64,000 bases of DNA, from assembly GCA_030323885.1 (NCBI GenBank), contig CM059197.1:34117884-34181883 (forward strand), written 5' to 3'. Under the pieces are notes generated by a model. It saw only the letters and a list, made by a program, of their open reading frames with translations. It was not told where the DNA came from and ran no database searches. This stretch comes from Branchipolynoe longqiensis (taxonomy: Eukaryota > Annelida > Polychaeta > Phyllodocida > Polynoidae). Below are positions 44,205 through 54,817 of this stretch, in pieces; positions within the stretch are counted from its first letter, which is position 1, and every line of letters begins with the position of its first letter. The position numbers and the translations under genes are program-made.

Positions 44205-44945
44205 GTTCAGTGTGCAGTATGGGATACAGTGGTGTGGAGGTGTGGAGGCGTGGAGGCGGTATGGAGGCGGTGTTGATGTGGTGTGGGGGCGGTGTGGAGG
44301 TCGGTGTTGATGTGATGTATATGTGGTATGGCGGTGGTGTGGGGGTGGTGTGGAGGTGGTGTGGAGGTGTTGACCTGTGGAGGCGGTGTGTGGGTGGGGG
44401 AGAGGTGGTGTGGAGGTGGTGTGGGGGCCGTGTGGAGGTGGTGTGGTTGTGTTGTGGGGGCCGTGTGGAGGTAGTGTGGGGTGGTGTGGGGGCCGTGTGG
44501 GGGTGGTGTAGAGGTGGTGTGGATGCAGTGTGGAGGCGGTCTTGAGGTAGAGGCGGTGTGGAGGTGGTGTTGAGGTGTAGTGGGGGTGATGTGGAGGTGG
44601 TGTGGGGATGGGGTAGAGGCGGTGTGGGGGCGGTGTGGGATGGGGTGGGTGGGGTGGGGGTGGGGTAGAGGCATTGTGGGGTGGCGTGCAGGCAGTGTAG
44701 AGGAGGTGTGGGGGTGGGGTGGTGTGGTGTGGAGGCTGTGTGGAGGCAGTGTGGAGACTGTATGATAGTGATGTGGGTGTGGTGTGGGGTGGTGTGGAGG
44801 TGATGTGGGGGTGGTCTGGAGGCGGTGTGGATGCGGTGTGGAGGCGGTGTTGAGACGGTATGACAGTGATGTGGGTGTGGTGTGAGGGCGATGTGGAGGT
44901 GGTGTGGAGGTGTTGTGGGTGTGGTGTGGTGACAGTGTGGGGGTG
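44205..44945 (+). repeat. Minisatellite array, 11-bp unit (GTGTGGAGGTG)
   Basis: About 740 bp of G-rich 11-bp units (GTGTGGAGGTG, GTGTGGGGGCC and similar). The 355-codon minus-strand frame spanning it (43905-44972) is a Pro/His/Thr repeat produced by the unit, running out into the family K element. Confidence 0.92.
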
Positions 44946-45179
44946 CTTGAGGCCTCTTCCTAGCACAAACACATAATCTATAAGTGCTGTTTTCTAATAC
45001 AAAAAGTGCCAGAAGGCTTTTAATAAGAGCCTACACTTTAAACTAGGTGTCCGTGACTATAAGCATGTATGTATATTGATGTTTTGAACCTCGCGTTATT
45101 ACAAGAAGGATCACAACAACATCACAGATTACCTATAATTAAAAGGACGGTGTTTCCCACCACCTCGGCTGTGTGGGTT
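44946..45179. other. Nothing recognised
   Basis: Short unique-looking spacer with no coding frame. Confidence 0.4.
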
Positions 45180-45370
45180 GGTTGGTGGGGTTTAAGGTCC
45201 TAGCCACATCTAAGGTCATTCCAAAATACACACCGACTTGTGACAGTGTACGGTCATGATGACCTTTATAGTGCTGCCCCAGTGGGAGACCAGGCTGTCA
45301 GCACCGTGACTATATATCCAATTCATTTACATTATCCTGATACTGAATATATCAGTTATTACCATATCCT
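45180..45370 (-). mobile_element. SINE-A 3' part
   Basis: 'aaggtcctagccacatctaa', 'cgacttgtgacagtgtacgg' and 'gctgccccagtgggagacca'. The head is missing. Confidence 0.65.
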
Positions 45371-46047
45371 ATTTATGCTAGCTGTTCTATATTGCATTAT
45401 GTGGTGAATTTGCGTCTCCATATTGATACCATATTTGCCATTTGGTTATTTATGGATCTGCGTAATGGTTGGAACAATCGCCACGAATGGCAGCCATGTG
45501 GGTTCGAGTCCCACTATAAGCATGCCGTTCCGCTTAATTGGAGCACCACTGATACCGTGACAAGGTGGACGCTGCGTGGTGTTGAACCTGCCCTAAGTAT
45601 GCAAAGGAAGTGAGCCACCTGAGTATGTGGAATTGTAAGCACGAGACTTACTATTCCAGGGGGACGAGTGCAGTGAATTGCATAATACCACACAAACAGG
45701 TAGACATGGGTAATTGGATTACATCAGGGAGACTAGATGGTGTAATGGACAGGACGCTCTCCCCAGAATCGCAGACATCTCAGAAAGGATTAGTTTTCCC
45801 ATGCCTCACTAGGTGGTGCCTGATAGTATATATATATGTTGGCTCGCCTGTGAGGGAAGGAGGTTCAAGGCATGCTCTTGAGCCTGTCGGACGTGCCTTG
45901 GGCATCCTTCTGACGTTGATTTATATTAATTGTATAGCTCTGGTTCTAGTTGGTCATTCCTAGAGCCAATTTTAATATGGATCTTGTGAGTATATCAATA
46001 TATATCATCTAGAACTGTAAGCTCAGGCGGTAGAGTGTCCACCTGTG
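45371..46047. other. Intergenic, with degraded tRNA-like fragments
   Basis: 'gcagccatgtgggttcgagt' (45490) and 'catcagggagactagatggt' (45721) resemble SINE-E heads but are too degraded for clean limits. The 117-codon frame at 45610-45963 is not recognisable. Confidence 0.4.
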
Positions 46048-46585
46048 AAGGTGTCGGTTATCCTGTCGATCCTGCTCAATGGACCCATTTGCAGGTTGGG
46101 ATATTTTCTTTCCAACCAATGGTCCACAACTGGTTCATCAAAGGCTGTGGTATGTACTGTCCTGTTTGAGGGAACGTTCATATAAAAGACCTGTTGCTGC
46201 TTATCAGAAAGAGTATCCTATGTAGCTGCAGCGGGTTTCCTCCAAAGAAATATGTCAGAATCAGGGGCGTAGCTAGACCTTTAATGATGTGTGCTCCTAA
46301 TTTCGGCAGGGGGTTTAGGGGGCCACTTAAGCTTAAGCTTGCAGATTTTACCCATTTTCGACTTGAGTTTTCGACACTCCGGACTACTACATGCCTCCTC
46401 TCTCTCTCTCTCTTTATTATTTTTTAATATTATTTTTGTTTGACAAAACGATGTGGACGTTTTTGCGTATGCACGTATGCCTAGCTACGCCCCTGATAAT
46501 TACCTTATGTTTGATGTCCAATAGCCGATGATAAAAATCAATGTGCTCTAGAGGCATCGTTAAATAAAACAAGCTTTACTATATC
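46048..46585 (+). mobile_element. SINE-C copy interrupted by a TIR element
   Basis: 'cggttatcctgtcgatcctg' to 'gaaatatgtcagaat', then the 234-bp element at 46262-46495, then 'cttatgtttgatgtccaata' to 'tcgttaaataaaacaagctt'. Confidence 0.8.
46262..46495. mobile_element. Short TIR element CAGGGGCGTAGCTAG, nested in SINE-C
   Basis: Perfect 15-bp inverted ends, CAGGGGCGTAGCTAG (46262-46276) and CTAGCTACGCCCCTG (46481-46495). CAGGGGCG-type ends are common in hAT elements, but the expected 8-bp duplication is not evident. Confidence 0.75.
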
Positions 46586-46839
46586 TGTAAATACAGTCAT
46601 TTGAGATAACAATAAAGTGTCAACTTCCATGGGACCTACTGGTCCCCTGCCTCCTTACGCGCCAGCCGAACTGCGTCTACTCCAATGACATTATTAACCA
46701 TGTCGTACACACGGTTAAATATAGATAGCACACAATGTCTTCCTCATATATCCCTAACTTATTTATATGTAGTGCATAATATATTCTCCATGTAGTCGCT
46801 GCATATTTTGTGTGGCCTCATCACTTTATAACAAACGGG
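46586..46839. other. Nothing recognised
   Basis: No coding frame and no recognised repeat. Confidence 0.4.
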
Positions 46840-47012
46840 ATGGCCGAATGAGTTAGATCATCGGATTGTGGGTTCAAACCCTGGTCGTGTCAAACCAATG
46901 ACTTAAAAATTGATGCTTATTACTTCCTAGCCAGGCACTCTGCATTATTAGGATAGTGCAAGGAGTAGTGGAATGATGAAGACCAATTGTCCGCGATTGA
47001 AATTGCCTAAAC
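46840..47012 (+). mobile_element. SINE-B full-length copy
   Basis: Head 'gggatggccgaatgagttag', B box 'gtgggttcaaaccctgg', body as SINE-A to 'attattaggatagtgcaagg', then the SINE-B end 'agtagtggaatgatgaagac' and 'attgtccgcgattgaaattg'. Confidence 0.8.
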
Positions 47013-47139
47013 AAATAATGTACCGACAACAACAAACAATTGCGCAGGAGCAGAATTCCAGGTAATGCAATCTTTCTCTGATGTAAGCCATACTGGAGAT
47101 AATGCATTTTCCAGCAAAGTTTAAATTTTCAGATTTCGC

Positions 47140-47512
47140 ACGATTAAAGCTGCTATTATTGTATGAAGGCATCATCTTTTCAAAATCAAAACACTTACCA
47201 AGATTTGATCCTAGATATCTAATTTAGATACTGGTGCACTTATTCAGCATTTGTTGCTGCCTACTAAGTTGATCTTATTGAACCTGTTACTGCTGAAGCC
47301 TTATGATGTCAGTAATTTCAATGTGCATGCTAAAATTAATTTGGGATGTTTTCACTTAAAAGATCTGAGTCAGCCATTTATTATCAAGGTACTTCAAACT
47401 AATGTAATGTACAATATAATACTCAATCTAATATATTTATTTTAAAATAAATATATGGCAGAAACTCAAAAATATCAGACAAAACACTCGACAGTTTCTG
47501 CCATATTAAAAC
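47140..47512 (-). mobile_element. MITE-G copy
   Basis: 'gattaaagctgctattattg' at the left. Interior 'agatttgatcctagatatct' and 'ggtacttcaaactaatgtaa'. Right end degraded at 'agtttctgccatattaaaac'. Confidence 0.6.
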
Positions 47513-47584
47513 AAATATTTGGCTATAGATAGATATATTAGGTTCATTGTTAAATTGTACAGATACATTGACAGAGAAAGCCTA

Positions 47585-48080
47585 TCCAACTATATTACAT
47601 TTGCTTGCCTAATTTCACAGACAAGTAGAGTACAGAGAAACCTGAAGACTATAATGATTTAATATACGGATTGCTGACAAAACAACAAGAAAACAAATTA
47701 CAGAGGATTCAAAACAGGGCACTTAGAACTGTCTACAGAGGGAAAAAAACCTGTCTGTAAAGGAAATGCATGCTAAAGCATAAGTCAGCTAGCTACCTTA
47801 GCCAAAGGAGGGACACACATCTCCTCACTCTCATGTATAAAAGATCCAATGATGAACAATATGTTGACCATACAAACAGAGTAACCAGACAGAGCGATGC
47901 TACACTTCTAAAAATACCCAAGCCACTAACAAACAAGCTGACTAAAGCACTGATTTACAGAGGTGGCACATTATGGAATAAACTTCCAGTGAGGAAAAGA
48001 CGGTCCACAAGTCTCCTTGAATTTAAAAACTTAATGAAAATACAACAGGTCTGTCAGACCCTTACACAGTTATAGGTACT
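47585..48080 (+). mobile_element. Non-LTR retrotransposon polymerase C-terminus (LINE family 3), frameshifted
   Basis: Frame 1 from 47650 reads YNDLIYGLLTKQQENK and then LQRIQNRALRTVYRG. An in-frame TAA at ~47757 and a frame change follow. Frame 2 from ~47770 to the stop at ~48075 contains RRDTHLLTLMYKRS, LLKIPKPLTNK and RGGTLWNKLPV. The order 'piYG...QN+alR', 'hLl.LmYkR' and 'lWN.LP' is the usual end of many animal LINE reverse transcriptases. The catalytic core is missing, so this is a decayed 5'-truncated copy. Confidence 0.85.
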
Positions 48081-49004
48081 CTAAAGGCCATCCTTACCCT
48101 GACCCTTGTACATACATATATATGTATAAATGTTCTCAAATGCACTACACAGCCCTGCATGCTGATCCCCTTCCCAGCCCTACCCCATCCCTACTACACC
48201 TTCTTTCAAAACCTGTTACCTAACATTTTTCTTGAAATTTACATAAAACCTGTCTGATGTAAGTCCCCACTGCAATCTCAGACTTCCGATCCCATCATTG
48301 GGCCACACAATACGGAACACCTGTGATGGAGATTAAAAAATGGGTAGGTTTCTTTCATTTGGTATTGGTGATTGGATCTACTGATTTGCATATTTACAAT
48401 ATAATGTATATATGTGTATTGGAGATATGTTATATCTTTTGAAAAAAGAAGAGAGAAAGACAAAGGAAGAAAGAAGTGTTTAAAACAATTCTAGAATCAT
48501 GTGATACCATGTGATGCATATTCACCAAGTGCATAATACATATGTTGGACTGGAATTGTATGCAGTTATTATTACAACTAATAGTCCATTTATATTATGT
48601 TTCTATTATCGAACAGGATTTTCATGTGGTTATTATTGCAACTGATATTGTCATTTATGTACCAAAAAATTGTAATGAATGGCCGGAAGACCAGTGCTCT
48701 GGCGCTTATAAAAGATATTATTCGCTGAATAAAATACATTTAGTAAAATAAGAGACGTTTAAATAAACCAATTGCAATATTGTCAGTATAAGTTGATATA
48801 CAGTATTCATCGCCATACTATAGTACCTGTTCTGATATTATCTTAGATGCTATTAGGACCTAAAACTCCAACAAACAATCCTAAGACGCTTCATTTGTAT
48901 CTACGTCTGGATAGTTCCGAATAACACTACAGTAGTCTGAAAATAGGTAGCACCAGTGGTCTGAAGGTGACTGTGGCCCATAATTGTTGATAATGTCTAA
49001 ATAT
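48081..49004. other. Probable LINE 3' UTR then AT-rich sequence
   Basis: 48081 to about 48480 may be the 3' UTR of the preceding LINE. 48823-48880 is a degraded SINE-A tail ('gttctgatattatcttagat'). No gene was recognised. Confidence 0.4.
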
Positions 49005-49222
49005 CTCTGTTGAGAATTTCTAAATGTCTTTGTTGAGAATGTGTAGACTGTAATGTCTTTGTTGAAAATGTCTAAATGTCTTTATTGAGAATGTCTAAAT
49101 GTCTTTGTTGAGAATGTCTATTAATTTCTTTGTTGAAAATGTCTTAATGTTTTTGTTGAGAATGTCTAAATGTGTTTGTTGAGAATGTTTAAATGTCTTT
49201 GTTGAGAATGTCTAAATGTTTT
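49005..49222 (+). repeat. Minisatellite, ~23-bp unit (AATGTCTTTGTTGAGAATGT)
   Basis: About nine imperfect copies of 'taaatgtctttgttgagaat' plus 'gtc', with point changes and one longer spacer at 49039-49058. Confidence 0.9.
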
Positions 49223-49559
49223 TTTGCATCATTTCTGTTCAAGACAGTGTAGCAAATTCAATAATTTTAACATTTTAATCAGTTAAAAAAAATCATATAT
49301 ACTTTATATCATTCATGCATATTCATGATATTCATTGCATGCAAAAGCCATTCAATGATCGGTGCATACAAACTTATGACGTGCCTCTGATGTTTACCTC
49401 CAGCTCAGTGCGCATGCTCCGCAAGACAACAGTTTTTAATGAACAGTACGATGGATCAACGCTTAGCAATAAATATTTCCGGAACATTTTGCAAGAATCA
49501 GATCGAAATTCACCAGCAATAATCGTGCTTCTCCTGCAATAAATAGGCAGCTAGTTTCC
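49223..49559. other. AT-rich spacer, nothing recognised
   Basis: A 75-codon frame at 49315-49542 has no recognisable motif. Confidence 0.4.
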
Positions 49560-50350
49560 ATTTCAAAGGCAGTTTTAATGGGGACCTTTCAGTTTGCATA
49601 ACCCTCTCGTCAGATGGCATATCATGCCGGTCTCTGTAATGCTTTGGTTGGATAGAAGTAGTTCCTTCTACTATCAAGTGTATGTAAATAAGAGGGGATG
49701 TAATTGGGTTGAGGGGTGTAGGTGGATGTGTAGGGATGTGTGGTGGAGGTGTAGGGATGTTGTGAGGATTTTGGTGTGTGTGGTGGGGGGGATTTAGGGG
49801 TGTGTGGTGGGGTTGTAGTGGTGTGTGGTGAGTGTGTGGGTGGGTGGATGTGGTTGAGGTGTAGGTGTGTATGGTGGGTGGGTGGGTGGTGGGGGTGTAT
49901 GTTTGTGTGGTGGAGGTGAAGGGGTGTGGTGAGGATTTTGGTGTGTGTGGTGGTTGTGTGTGTGGATTTACACTCAACCACACACACACCACACCTACAC
50001 CAGACACACACACCTACACCCTCAGCACACACACTCCTTCACCTTCACCACACACACTTACACCTCAACCACACACACCTACACCCCAACACACACCTAC
50101 ACCCCCCACCACACACCTACACTCCTACCACACACCTACACCCAAACCACACCCCTAAACCCTCACCACACACCTACACCTCCACCACACACACCTAACA
50201 CCCCCACCACACACATACCTACACCCAACCACATCCCTAAACCCCCACCACCAACACACACCTACACCCTTCTATCCAACTATGATGGCCAACTTGGACC
50301 GGGAACGGGTGCTGCCACCAAGTGTATAGCGAGAGAAATTGCTCATGAAA
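49560..50350 (-). repeat. Foldback minisatellite element X, complete copy (inverted)
   Basis: Unique left end 'ctttcagtttgcataaccct' (49585), a G/T-rich arm (~49690-49965), the short centre 'gtggatttacactcaaccac', an A/C-rich arm (~49980-50262), and the unique right end 'gatggccaacttggaccggg' (50283). It is the reverse complement of 33453-34430 at both unique ends, but the central spacer has been replaced or lost. Frames of 136-167 codons are repeat artefacts. Confidence 0.85.
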
Positions 50351-50839
50351 GATCCCCATTGCAGTGAAATAGAAAACCTATTTGTCGCCACTTGATACTT
50401 GAGCTGATACCGGCGTTATGCTCAGGCAAGTGTGGCCGTCCGTCAGTTTCCAGCATTGATCTAAAGCGGAGAGACCATATCCAATTGCCTTTTAACTTCT
50501 TTTTTTTTTGGTAAATGAATTTTATTCATATAAATCTTTTGTCAGTGGTCTTCAGGCCGTAAGTGTTACATGTATCTTGGTATTTATACAATTTTTTTTT
50601 TTTTATATACTTTAACCATGGTTTATATGGTGTCTTGAAATGTGAAGTAGATTCTGAAATTAAAGTGTACACAATGCAGTAAGTAATGAGTATGAGGTAC
50701 ATTAAATTCATTTTACATTTACATTAAAGGTTTTACTTGTTGGTATGTTTGTGTTAGTAAGTCAAGATGTCTTGACTATTGGTTTGATCAAGGCAGTTGG
50801 GCAAGTGTTCCCGCCAATATGGCTTGCTTGCTTGTGTTG
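50351..50839. other. Nothing recognised
   Basis: T-tracts near 50500 and 50591. No gene. Confidence 0.4.
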
Positions 50840-51225
50840 GGGTGTACATCCTAGCAACAGCTACGGTCAGATTAGGAGGAGTGCCGAATGTGTTAGTACT
50901 GTTACTATTTATATTCATGAATTGGATTATGTTGTACATATATTGTGAAAACTGAATATGACTTGGTGCTCATGTTAGCTTTATAGTGCCGGTAGAGTTG
51001 CACGCCGTGCCTCCGGCATTATGACCTGATATTCCAACCAGTCTCCAGTCAATGTTCCTGACACTGAGCAAACCAGTATTTTCTTTAGCCTAGTAATGCC
51101 GAGCACCAGGCGAGGTAACGACAGATATCATTTTTTTATATTCTGGGTTTTGATTCGGTCGGGGTTCGAACCCACGATCTCCATCACCGGAAGTCGGCGC
51201 TGTACCGATTCGGCCATACCGTTCG
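50840..51225 (-). mobile_element. SINE-A copy, diverged
   Basis: 'gtacatcctagcaacagcta' (complement of the tail), 'atgacctgatattccaacca', and the complement of the head 'ggttcgaacccacgatctcc' and 'gtaccgattcggccatacc'. Confidence 0.75.
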
Positions 51226-51345
51226 ATCGTCAATATGGAGTGGTAGCAAATCTCCATGTACGTATATATAGCCAATAAAGAGTGATGTTATTTATTTGAT
51301 TATGCATCTAGATATAGACACTCGAATTAGTTGGTTGTGGAAGGG

Positions 51346-51925
51346 ACGCCTTGGCTGAGCCGGTAGAGCGCAGGCTTCCCGTGCAGAAGATCGAGAATTC
51401 GATTCCTGTCGAGTCAAACCAATGACTTAAAAAATTGATTATTGTCACTGCCTAGCCTGGCGCTTGGCATTACTAGGATATGACAAGGACTGGTTATCTC
51501 AGTATCAGGATATTGTGAGTGAGTGGGAAATCGGGTCAGCCTAGTCTCTAAGTGGGGCAGCACTATTTAGTCGCCAAGAGCGCACACTGTTATGTATGTG
51601 CTAAGCCGGGACATGCCGGGAGCGAGCGATAAGGAACCAGCAGCCTGGCGACCAGTGCAGACTGGGAGGCTCCGAAATAAATCATTAGGCAATGAGACAT
51701 CAATGTGTGTAGTTGGTTATTGTCATAACATTACATGGTGTCAGAAGCAGACCTTTTGATACGCCATGGCTCTGTCAGGTTCGAAACCGCCCGGTCCTCT
51801 GAACCTGGATGACAACATTGCTGCCAGCTGGAAGGCCTGGATCCATGCTTATAGTATCCTAAGTCGGTTCCCATCTTGACAGCACCTTAGATGTTGCCAG
51901 GATGTAAAACCCCAACAAACGAAGT
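51346..51925 (+). mobile_element. SINE-A copy split by a Gypsy-like fragment
   Basis: SINE-A head and body ('gccggtagagcgcaggcttc' to 'cgcacactgt' at 51590). The SINE resumes at 51861 ('aagtcggttcccatcttgac') and runs through the tail to 'ccccaacaaacgaag'. The 270 bp between is retroviral-like. Confidence 0.85.
51591..51860 (+). mobile_element. Gypsy-like LTR 3' part, primer binding site and start of gag
   Basis: The LTR segment ends ...cataacattaca at 51735. It is followed by a primer-binding-site-like TGGTGTCAGAAGCAG and an ATG at 51766 that opens a gag-like frame (MALSGSKPPGPLNLDDN, then AASWKAWIHAY) cut off at about 51850. 'PP..L.LD.N....W..W' is typical of Gypsy-type gag N-termini. 'ccgaaataaatcattaggca' in the LTR holds AATAAA. 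The fragment is truncated at both sides by its SINE context and is not functional. Confidence 0.75.
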
Positions 51926-52105
51926 TGGTTGTGCGAGCTCTTGGTGGACCCCATGCATTTATTTAAAGTAAAGGTGAGTGAGGCTGTGTGAGGGGTGGTG
52001 CTGTTGCATGTGATATTCCCCCCTGAGCCATGTTTGCCATATCAGTGGCATGCCAGTGGTTGACCAAGTCACTCCTGCTAAGGGTAGCATATCAAGCACA
52101 ACCAG

Positions 52106-52331
52106 TGGTCGCCAACTGGTTCATCAAAGGCTGTGGTATGTGCTATCCTGTCTGTGGGAAAGTGCATATAAAAGACCCCTTGCTGCTTATCGGAAAGAGT
52201 AGCCAATGTGGTGGCAGTGGGTTTCCTCCAAAGAAATATGTCAGAATGACCATATGTTTGATGTCCAATAGCGGAAGATAAACATCAATGTGCTCTAGAA
52301 GCGTCGTTAAATAAAACAAGCTTTGCTTTTT
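52106..52331 (+). mobile_element. SINE-C, 5'-truncated, with 18-bp target duplication
   Basis: 'tggtcgccaactggttcatc' to 'taaataaaacaagctttgct', flanked by CATATCAAGCACAACCAG (52088-52105) and CATATCAAGCACAGCCAG (52332-52349), one mismatch in 18. Confidence 0.88.
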
Positions 52332-52439
52332 CATATCAAGCACAGCCAGACCATAAGTAGCAGTTTGGAAACTGTACAATGAGGTATAAGTAGTTGACAG
52401 CAATTCATCATTAGTACTAGTAGCAATACCGTATTGTCG

Positions 52440-52615
52440 TGAAATGATGAAAAGGGAAATGTTGTGTCTAGAACAGCTTTCAAATCCATCTTTCCATTCC
52501 TGGGCTAGCGTACTAACTGTTTCACTACCTAGGCTCCCTGTGCATCCACTCCTACCTGTCTACTTGGCGCCTTGCCTGAGAAGTCAATGCAAACTACTAC
52601 AGTAGGCCCCTATGA
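52440..52615 (-). mobile_element. SINE-E copy, diverged
   Basis: 'aatgatgaaaagggaaatgt', 'tttcactacctaggctccct' and 'ttgcctgagaagtcaatgca'. Confidence 0.7.
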
Positions 52616-52744
52616 TAAACCCATATGATAGCACTGTGAAGGCAATAGTGGCAATGGCACAAAAGGAATTATGCATGTATGGATAATTAATCATTCTTAA
52701 TTAGGCTGGATGGAGTAATAGATACAATAGAAGGTTCGGTACAT

Positions 52745-53360
52745 AGGCTGTTTGGTTGATTCTTTGTTGGGGTTTTACATCCTTATAAAATCTAAGGTCA
52801 TATCAGGATGGGTGCCGACTTGTGACAGTGAGCACTCATGGTAATTTTATAGTGCTGCCCCATTGGAAGACCAGGCTGCTGGAACCATGACCCAATTTCC
52901 TCCTCATTATCATCATCATGCTGTCGGTCGTGATGCGACAAAGACTGCTTTCATTACTTGACTGCCATCTCCATTTAGCTCTCTGCCATGAGAGTTGCAT
53001 CCAAGAGTCGGTCTTAATGTCTCTCAGCTTCAGGTTTCTCTTGATGGTATCCTGGAACCGGAGATGAGGGCGCCCTCTCTTTCTGTAACCAGAAGACAGT
53101 TGAGAGTAGAGGATCTGCTTTGGTAGCCTGTCTGATGACATCCTCATGAGGTGTCCAGTCCACCGCAGATTTCCTACTCAGTTGCATTATCATAAGGCTG
53201 GGCTATCCAGTCCTTGCTCTATCCTAGGAATGCCAAATGCCAGGCTAGGTAGTGACAAGTATACATTTTGTAAGTCATTGGTTTGACTCGGCTGGGTTTT
53301 GAAATCAGGACCTTCCACATGGGAAGCTTGCGCTGTACCGATTCAGCCACCACATAGGGT
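52745..53360 (-). mobile_element. SINE-A copy split by a LINE 3' end
   Basis: Complement of the tail ('gggttttacatccttataaa') to 'atgacccaatttcctcctca', the LINE at 52907-53168, then 'gttgcattatcataaggctg' to the complement of the head ('tgtaccgattcagccaccac'). Confidence 0.85.
52907..53168 (-). mobile_element. LINE family 1 3' end with 12-bp target duplication
   Basis: On the minus strand it encodes the family-1 C-terminus (MRMSSDRLPKQILYSQLSSG, then KLRDIKTDSW) and ends in (GAT)n-like 'catgatgatgataa'. Flanked by ATTTCCTCCTCA (52895-52906) and ATTTCCTACTCA (53169-53180), one mismatch. Confidence 0.9.
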
Positions 53361-53524
53361 TGGGCACATAGGGAGTTAATGAGTTGAAGCAGTAAAACAG
53401 CAAGCAAGCGGATTAAGGGTCTATCCTAAATATTACTTGCATTTATTGAGTTAGACGACACATAATAATAACAAACCCCATACACAATTTGCTATATTTG
53501 GAACAGCGTGGACCATGCCAATTT

Positions 53525-54345
53525 ACTTTTAATACTGGTCATCCATGGGGTATTTTCTGTTAAAAACAATCCAACACAACACTTTCACGTTTACTTTTAA
53601 TAATGGACATCCAAGGTGTATTTTCTGTAAAGAAAACAACACATTCACGTTTATTTTTAATAATGGACAGACTGATGGACATCCAAGGGGTATTTTCTGT
53701 TTTAAGCAAACAACCAACACAACACTTTGACGTTTACTTTTAATAATGGACATACAAGGGGTATTTTCTGTAAAGAAAACAACACATTCACGTTTACTTT
53801 TAATAATGGACAGACTGATGGACATCCAAGGGGTATTTTCTGTTTTAAGCAAACAACCAACACAACACTTTGACGTTTACTTTTAATAATGGACATACAA
53901 GGGGTATTTTCTGTAAAGAAAACAACACATTCACGTTTACTTTTAATAATGGACAGACTGATGGACATCCAAGTGGTATTTTCTGCTTTAGAAAAACAAC
54001 CAACACAACACTTTGACGTTTACTTTTAATAATGGACATACAAGGGGTATTTTCTGTAAAGAAAACAACACATTCACGTTTACTTTTAATAATGGACAGA
54101 CTGATGGACATCCAAGGGGTATTTTCTGTTTTAAACAAACAACCAACACAACACTTTGACGTTTACTTTTAATAATGGACATACAAGGGGTATTTTCTGT
54201 AAAGAAAACAACACATTCACGTTTACTTTTAATAATGGACAGACTGATGGACATCCAAGTGGTATTTTCTGCTTTAGAAAAACAACCAACACAACACTTT
54301 GACGTTTACTTTTAATAATGGACATCCTAGGAACATTTTCTGTAA
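53525..54345 (-). repeat. 143-bp tandem array
   Basis: The phrase 'aacacattcacgtttacttt' recurs at 53781, 53924, 54067 and 54210, exactly 143 bp apart, with a degenerate first copy near 53638. Within each unit two shorter similar halves ('ttacttttaataatggacat' and '...aatggacagactgatgga') suggest an older half-unit. 143 is not a multiple of 3, so the staggered minus-strand frames of 64-107 codons are repeat artefacts. Confidence 0.95.
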
Positions 54346-54817
54346 AAAAAAAACACCATATAGTTCTGATTAAATCTACGTTCTGTTAGTGTGATCCCCC
54401 CGCTGCTCATTGATTTCAGCTTTAAGGGTCGAAGATATTTTCTTGGCCTCGTTTTGGGTTGCAGCTGGTAGATGTAAGCATGCCAAAGCTCCAGCTGCTG
54501 GAGATGTAGCAGGTGGGATCTGCCCCATCCACCAAGCCTTAGCTGATGGAGGGTTCGAGTGAGTGGGGATGAGAGAGAGAGCGAGCCAGAGTAGGGCGTA
54601 ATAGTGTTCCGGGGTTGCCTAGATCTTGGCTATGGGTTTGGTGGTTTTAGTAAAGGGTTTAGGCATCTGTAGCAACCTTTCACAATGTAAGGCTTTGTTC
54701 TTCAGTAATCGATGACCTGGGCTTTGATGTCAGGGGTTTGGGGAGGAGTCGATCTTGATGTGCAGAGCTGCGCACCTCCATGGTATGGTGTCAGGTATCC
54801 ATGGTGATGTGTATCAA
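54346..54817. other. Unassigned sequence between repeats
   Basis: GC-richer than its surroundings, with short phrases such as 'ccatccaccaagccttagct', but no open frame or element ends could be defined. Confidence 0.35.

Noticed and set aside
43905..44972. 355-codon minus-strand Pro/His/Thr-rich frame
   Set aside because: Most of it is the translation of an 11-bp G-rich minisatellite and its end lies in a MITE. Competing frames are open on the opposite strand.
53529..54325. Several similar minus-strand frames, suggesting a small gene family
   Set aside because: The frames repeat because of a 143-bp tandem array whose period is not a multiple of three. There is no start or splice context.
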